Made by a program: the position numbers and the translations under genes. From contig UQMY01000026.1 in assembly GCA_900542325.1 (NCBI GenBank), forward strand, positions 1 through 35,333: a stretch of 35,333 bases of DNA, written 5' to 3'. The stretch is from an uncultured Collinsella sp. (lineage in GTDB: Bacteria > Actinomycetota > Coriobacteriia > Coriobacteriales > Coriobacteriaceae). Numbering within the stretch: the first letter of the stretch is position 1; every line of letters begins with the position of its first letter. The notes under the pieces are model-generated. The model was not told the origin of the DNA. It made no database searches and was given only the letters and a program-made list of their open reading frames with translations. This document shows positions 32,641 to 35,333 of the stretch, in pieces.

Positions 32641-33094
32641 TACCCTCTGACCGGCATCTTCATACCGTTCGCCGAGTATGCCACGGCTTACTAAAAAACA
32701 TGCAGGTGAGGCCGTTGAGCTGCGCAAATGTTAGCTACAGGTGACTTGAAATAAAGGGCGATTGAGTGTGCTTGCGGAAACCGCATCCCATTATTTGGCC
32801 GAAAAACGGGTCGAACTTTCCCCAGGGAAGCCCGGGGCCGCCATGTGCGCTCCCAAGCCCAAACCTCAGCCATCTCTACATAGATCTCAATAGATCTGCC
32901 GAGAACTCAAACAGTGCATTTACCTGCGCATTTGAGAACCTAAACTCTCAGAGATAAGAAATCTTATATGAATTGACTTAGATTTTGTATATTCCGGCCC
33001 ATAAGGGGATACACTACATCCTGAAAGACAAGCCGAAGCGCCGCGCGACAGACCGTCGAGGCGGCGCGAACGCACAAGAGAGAGGGAATTTCTA
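32641..33094. other. Intergenic region before dnaK with a repeat copy
   Basis: No gene is visible. 32768-32821 is related, in inverted orientation, to the repeat at 9061-9118 (GACCCG, TTTTT, GGCC, AATA, TGGG, GCGGTTTCCG in order). Further on, AGATCT occurs twice (32882-32897) and CTCAAA (32906-32911) is mirrored by TTTGAG (32931-32936). An AT-rich stretch with TTGACT (32973-32978) and TATATT (32988-32993) is a likely promoter zone for dnaK, but the spacing of these two boxes (9 bp) is wrong for a single sigma-70 site. Confidence 0.5.
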
Positions 33095-35002
33095 ATGAGT
33101 AAGATTCTTGGTATCGACCTTGGTACTACTAACTCCGCTATGGCCGTCCTCGAGGGCGGTTCTCCGACCATTATCGTGAACGCCGAGGGCGACCGCACCA
33201 CCCCGTCCGTCGTGGGCTTCCGTGCCGACGGCGACCGCGTCGTGGGCAAGGCCGCTAAGAACCAGGCGGTCACCAACCCCAAGAACACCGTGTTCTCCAT
33301 CAAGCGCTTCATGGGCCGCAAGTACTCCGAGTGCACCTCCGAGATCAAGACCGTGCCGTATGAGGTCAAGGAGGGCCAGGGTGGCCGTGCCGTCGTCGAC
33401 ATCGAGGGCAAGGACTACACCGCCGAGCAGGTGAGCGCCATGACGCTCGCAAAGATGAAGGCTGACGCCGAGAAGTATCTGGGCGAGACCGTCACCGACG
33501 CCGTCATCACCGTCCCGGCCTACTTCAACGACGCCCAGCGTCAGGCCACCAAGGACGCCGGACAGATCGCCGGACTCGACGTCAAGCGTATCATCAACGA
33601 ACCCACCGCGGCTTCCCTTGCCTACGGTTTTGACAAAAAGGCCAACGAAAAGATCGTCGTGTTCGACCTCGGCGGCGGCACGTTCGACGTGTCCATCCTC
33701 GAAGTGGGCGACAACGTGGTTGAAGTGCGCGCCACCAACGGCGACACCTTCCTCGGCGGCGAAGACTTCGACCAGCGCGTCATCAACTATCTGGTGGAAG
33801 AATTCAAGAAGGAACAGGGCATCGACCTTGCCAAGGACAGCATGGCTCTTCAGCGTCTGAAAGACGCCGCAGAAGCCGCCAAAAAGGAACTGTCCACGTC
33901 GATGGAATCCGAAATCAACCTGCCCTTCATCACGGCTGACCAGACCGGGCCCAAGCACATGCTCATCAAGCTGTCCCGCGCCAAGCTGGAACAGCTGGTG
34001 TCCGACCTCGTGCAGAAGACGCTGGAACCCTGCCGCAAGGCGCTGGCCGACGCCGGTTTGAAGCCTTCCGACATTGATGAAGTGCTGCTGGTCGGCGGCA
34101 TGACCCGTATGCCTCTGGTCCAGAAGACCGTGGCCGACTTCTTCGGCAAGGAACCCAACCGTTCCGTGAACCCCGATGAAGTGGTCGCCATGGGCGCCGC
34201 CATTCAGGGCGGTATCCTCGCCGGCGACGTGAAGGACGTGTTGCTCCTCGACGTGACCCCGCTTTCCCTCGGCATCGAAACCATGGGCGGCGTGTTCACC
34301 AAGCTGATCGATCGCAATACGACCATCCCGACCCGCAAGAGCCAGACCTTTACGACCGCCGCGGACAACCAGCCCTCCGTGTCCATCCACGTGCTGCAGG
34401 GCGAACGTCCGATGGCCGCCGACAACATGACGCTGGCCCGTTTCGACCTGACCGGCATTCCTCCGGCACCGCGCGGCGTGCCGCAGATTGAAGTGGCCTT
34501 CAACATCGACGCCAACGGCATCGTGAACGTGTCCGCCAAGGATCTCGGCACGGGCAAGGAGCAGTCCATCCAGATCACCGCTTCGTCCGGCCTCTCCGAT
34601 GCCGACATCGAAAAGCTGGTGAAGGAAGCCGAAGCCCATGCGGCCGACGACAAGAAGAAGCAGGATCTCATCAGCGCCATCAAGCGCGTGTCCCTCGTGG
34701 CCGAACGCAACGCTCCGATCCGCATGGCCTTCACCAGCCAGGAACTCACGCTGACCGCAGGCTCGGTGGATGAAGCCCAAGCCAAGGAGATCCTCGACAT
34801 CGACATGGATGGCGAAGACATCACCGTGGCCTTCAATCCCGCCTACCTGATCGAAGGCCTGAGCGCCATCAGCGAGCCGTTCGTACGCATGAAGATGACC
34901 ACCGCGGTCAAGCCGGTGGAATTCAACGGCCAGCAGGAATCGAATTCCGAAGAATCCATGGACTACCGCTACCTGCTCGTGCCGATGCGCTTCAACAGCT
35001 GA
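33095..35002 (+). CDS. dnaK: Chimeric reading frame: DnaK N-terminal two-domain part joined to DnaN C-terminus
   Basis: 635 codons in one open frame. Residues 1 to about 525 are Hsp70 (IGLDLGTTN-like GIDLGTTNS at the start, VPAYFNDAQRQATKDAG, VFDLGGGTFDVS, VGGMTRMPLVQ, then the substrate-binding domain to DDKKKQDLI). From about residue 526 the frame is the last domain of the DNA polymerase beta clamp, not the DnaK lid. Within the DnaK part glutamate codons switch from only GAG (to about 33490) to almost only GAA (from 33599). The first part fits the rest of the window; the second resembles Desulfovibrionaceae DnaK. DnaK folds proteins with DnaJ and GrpE, but this hybrid lacks its lid and is most likely an assembly artefact. 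GAGAGGG precedes the ATG. Confidence 0.85.
   Translation: MSKILGIDLGTTNSAMAVLEGGSPTIIVNAEGDRTTPSVVGFRADGDRVVGKAAKNQAVTNPKNTVFSIKRFMGRKYSECTSEIKTVPYEVKEGQGGRAVVDIEGKDYTAEQVSAMTLAKMKADAEKYLGETVTDAVITVPAYFNDAQRQATKDAGQIAGLDVKRIINEPTAASLAYGFDKKANEKIVVFDLGGGTFDVSILEVGDNVVEVRATNGDTFLGGEDFDQRVINYLVEEFKKEQGIDLAKDSMALQRLKDAAEAAKKELSTSMESEINLPFITADQTGPKHMLIKLSRAKLEQLVSDLVQKTLEPCRKALADAGLKPSDIDEVLLVGGMTRMPLVQKTVADFFGKEPNRSVNPDEVVAMGAAIQGGILAGDVKDVLLLDVTPLSLGIETMGGVFTKLIDRNTTIPTRKSQTFTTAADNQPSVSIHVLQGERPMAADNMTLARFDLTGIPPAPRGVPQIEVAFNIDANGIVNVSAKDLGTGKEQSIQITASSGLSDADIEKLVKEAEAHAADDKKKQDLISAIKRVSLVAERNAPIRMAFTSQELTLTAGSVDEAQAKEILDIDMDGEDITVAFNPAYLIEGLSAISEPFVRMKMTTAVKPVEFNGQQESNSEESMDYRYLLVPMRFNS
34671..35002 (+). 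pseudogene. dnaN: 3' fragment of dnaN (beta sliding clamp), foreign segment
   Basis: About 110 codons reading AIKRVSLVAERNAPIRM, then LTLTAG, VAFNPAYLIEGL and ending YRYLLVPMR plus three residues. This is the third domain of the bacterial beta clamp, and the ending is typical of actinobacterial DnaN. It is followed by recF, the normal dnaN-recF order. It has no start of its own and is fused in frame to dnaK at about 34665-34685. Codon use (GAA frequent) and the resemblance to Bifidobacterium differ from the main part of the window. Confidence 0.85.
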
Positions 35003-35046
35003 ACTAAGCTGACCTACACGAAAACGCAGATACATCGCAAAAAATA

Positions 35047-35080
35047 GGGCTGAACATGGCTGTTATTGCCAGTTCAGCCC
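35047..35080 (+). other. Hairpin between dnaN fragment and recF
   Basis: GGGCTGAAC (35047-35055) pairs perfectly with 35072-35080, with an inner TGGC/GCCA extension, followed by ATTTG. It is a weak terminator or processing hairpin. Confidence 0.5.
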
Positions 35081-35140
35081 ATTTGCATGATTAATTGCGA
35101 TTATTTACGTAAGAAATTCGCACTATCTCAAGGATCTTGC

Positions 35141-35333
35141 ATGTATATTTCCCGACTGGCACTCGACCACTACCGATCGTGGGAACATTGCGTGCTCGAT
35201 TTCAAACCGGGAATCAACATTCTGCAAGGTGCCAACGGACTCGGCAAAACCAATATCGTGGAAGCCATCGAAGTGCTTTCCACAGGATCCAGCCATCGCG
35301 CGTCATCATCACTGCCATTAATCGAAAAAGGGT
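35141..35333 (+). CDS. recF: RecF, N-terminal part, cut by the window end
   Basis: 64 codons are visible. They begin MYISRLALDHYRSWEHC and contain the Walker A motif GANGLGKTN, both typical of RecF, the SMC-like ATPase that loads RecA at gaps. The position right after dnaN is the usual origin-proximal order. Codon use matches the dnaN fragment and differs from positions 1-33490, so it belongs to the foreign contig end. Confidence 0.92.
   Translation, partial: MYISRLALDHYRSWEHCVLDFKPGINILQGANGLGKTNIVEAIEVLSTGSSHRASSSLPLIEKG

Noticed and set aside
32900..32940. HspR (HAIR) or HrcA (CIRCE) site upstream of dnaK
   Set aside because: CTCAAA and TTTGAG are 19 bp apart rather than the 7 bp of HAIR, and no CIRCE half-site (TTAGCACTC) is present.
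33095..35002. A genuine DnaK-beta clamp fusion protein
   Set aside because: The codon-usage breaks and the return to normal dnaN-recF order point to joined contigs, not to a functional fusion.

Overview
The window looks like the chromosome of a gut Coriobacteriia bacterium close to Collinsella. It is GC-rich, uses GAG almost exclusively for glutamate, and carries several families of palindromic intergenic repeats. It has phosphotransferase (PTS) sugar uptake with 6-phospho-beta-glucosidases, and maturation genes for a nickel-iron hydrogenase. This assignment is inference from gene content and codon use; no rRNA or other taxonomic marker is present. The last 1.7 kb does not belong to the same genome: one reading frame switches inside dnaK to a GAA-using dnaK and then to the 3' end of dnaN, followed by the start of recF. 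These look like Desulfovibrionaceae-like and Bifidobacterium-like sequence, and an assembly chimera is the likeliest cause.

Layout. 1-1065: intergenic repeats and an XRE regulator fused to a superoxide-reductase-like domain. 1066-8005: carbohydrate genes (RpiR regulator, large GH106-like glycosidase, divergent AraC regulator, GH1 6-phospho-beta-glucosidase, stand-alone EIIA of the glucose family). 8006-9262: a small lipoprotein and a cluster of strong hairpin repeats. 9263-10112: a HAD phosphatase and an 18-codon remnant of a second hypE. 10113-16906: a PRD/EIIA regulator divergent from a lactose/cellobiose-type PTS operon (EIIB, EIIC, EIIA, GH1 enzyme, HPr paralogue, small membrane protein). 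The divergent spacer holds three dyads spaced exactly 28 bp apart.

17142-23077: a minus-strand nickel/hydrogenase-maturation cluster, in transcription order an 82-aa unknown gene, nikR, hypF, hypC, hypD, hypE. hypA, hypB and hydrogenase structural genes are not in the window. 23309-24341: thioredoxin and a divergent unknown gene. 24416-28400: a decayed island with a 5'-truncated sensor kinase, a membrane protein ending in an IS terminus, an IS3-family element whose OrfB has lost its catalytic glutamate region, a wrecked second IS3 orfA, and large palindromes. 28326-32278: the nadA-nadB-nadC-niaR operon for de novo NAD synthesis, with a 19-bp perfect palindrome overlapping the promoter as probable NiaR operator. 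32366-32551: a 2[4Fe-4S] ferredoxin. 33095 to the end: the chimeric dnaK/dnaN/recF stretch.

Working together: the two sugar loci import and phosphorylate beta-glucosides and cleave the phosphorylated disaccharides. The Hyp proteins and NikR link nickel supply to hydrogenase assembly. The nad operon is self-regulated by its last gene. I see no tRNA, rRNA, CRISPR array or prophage.
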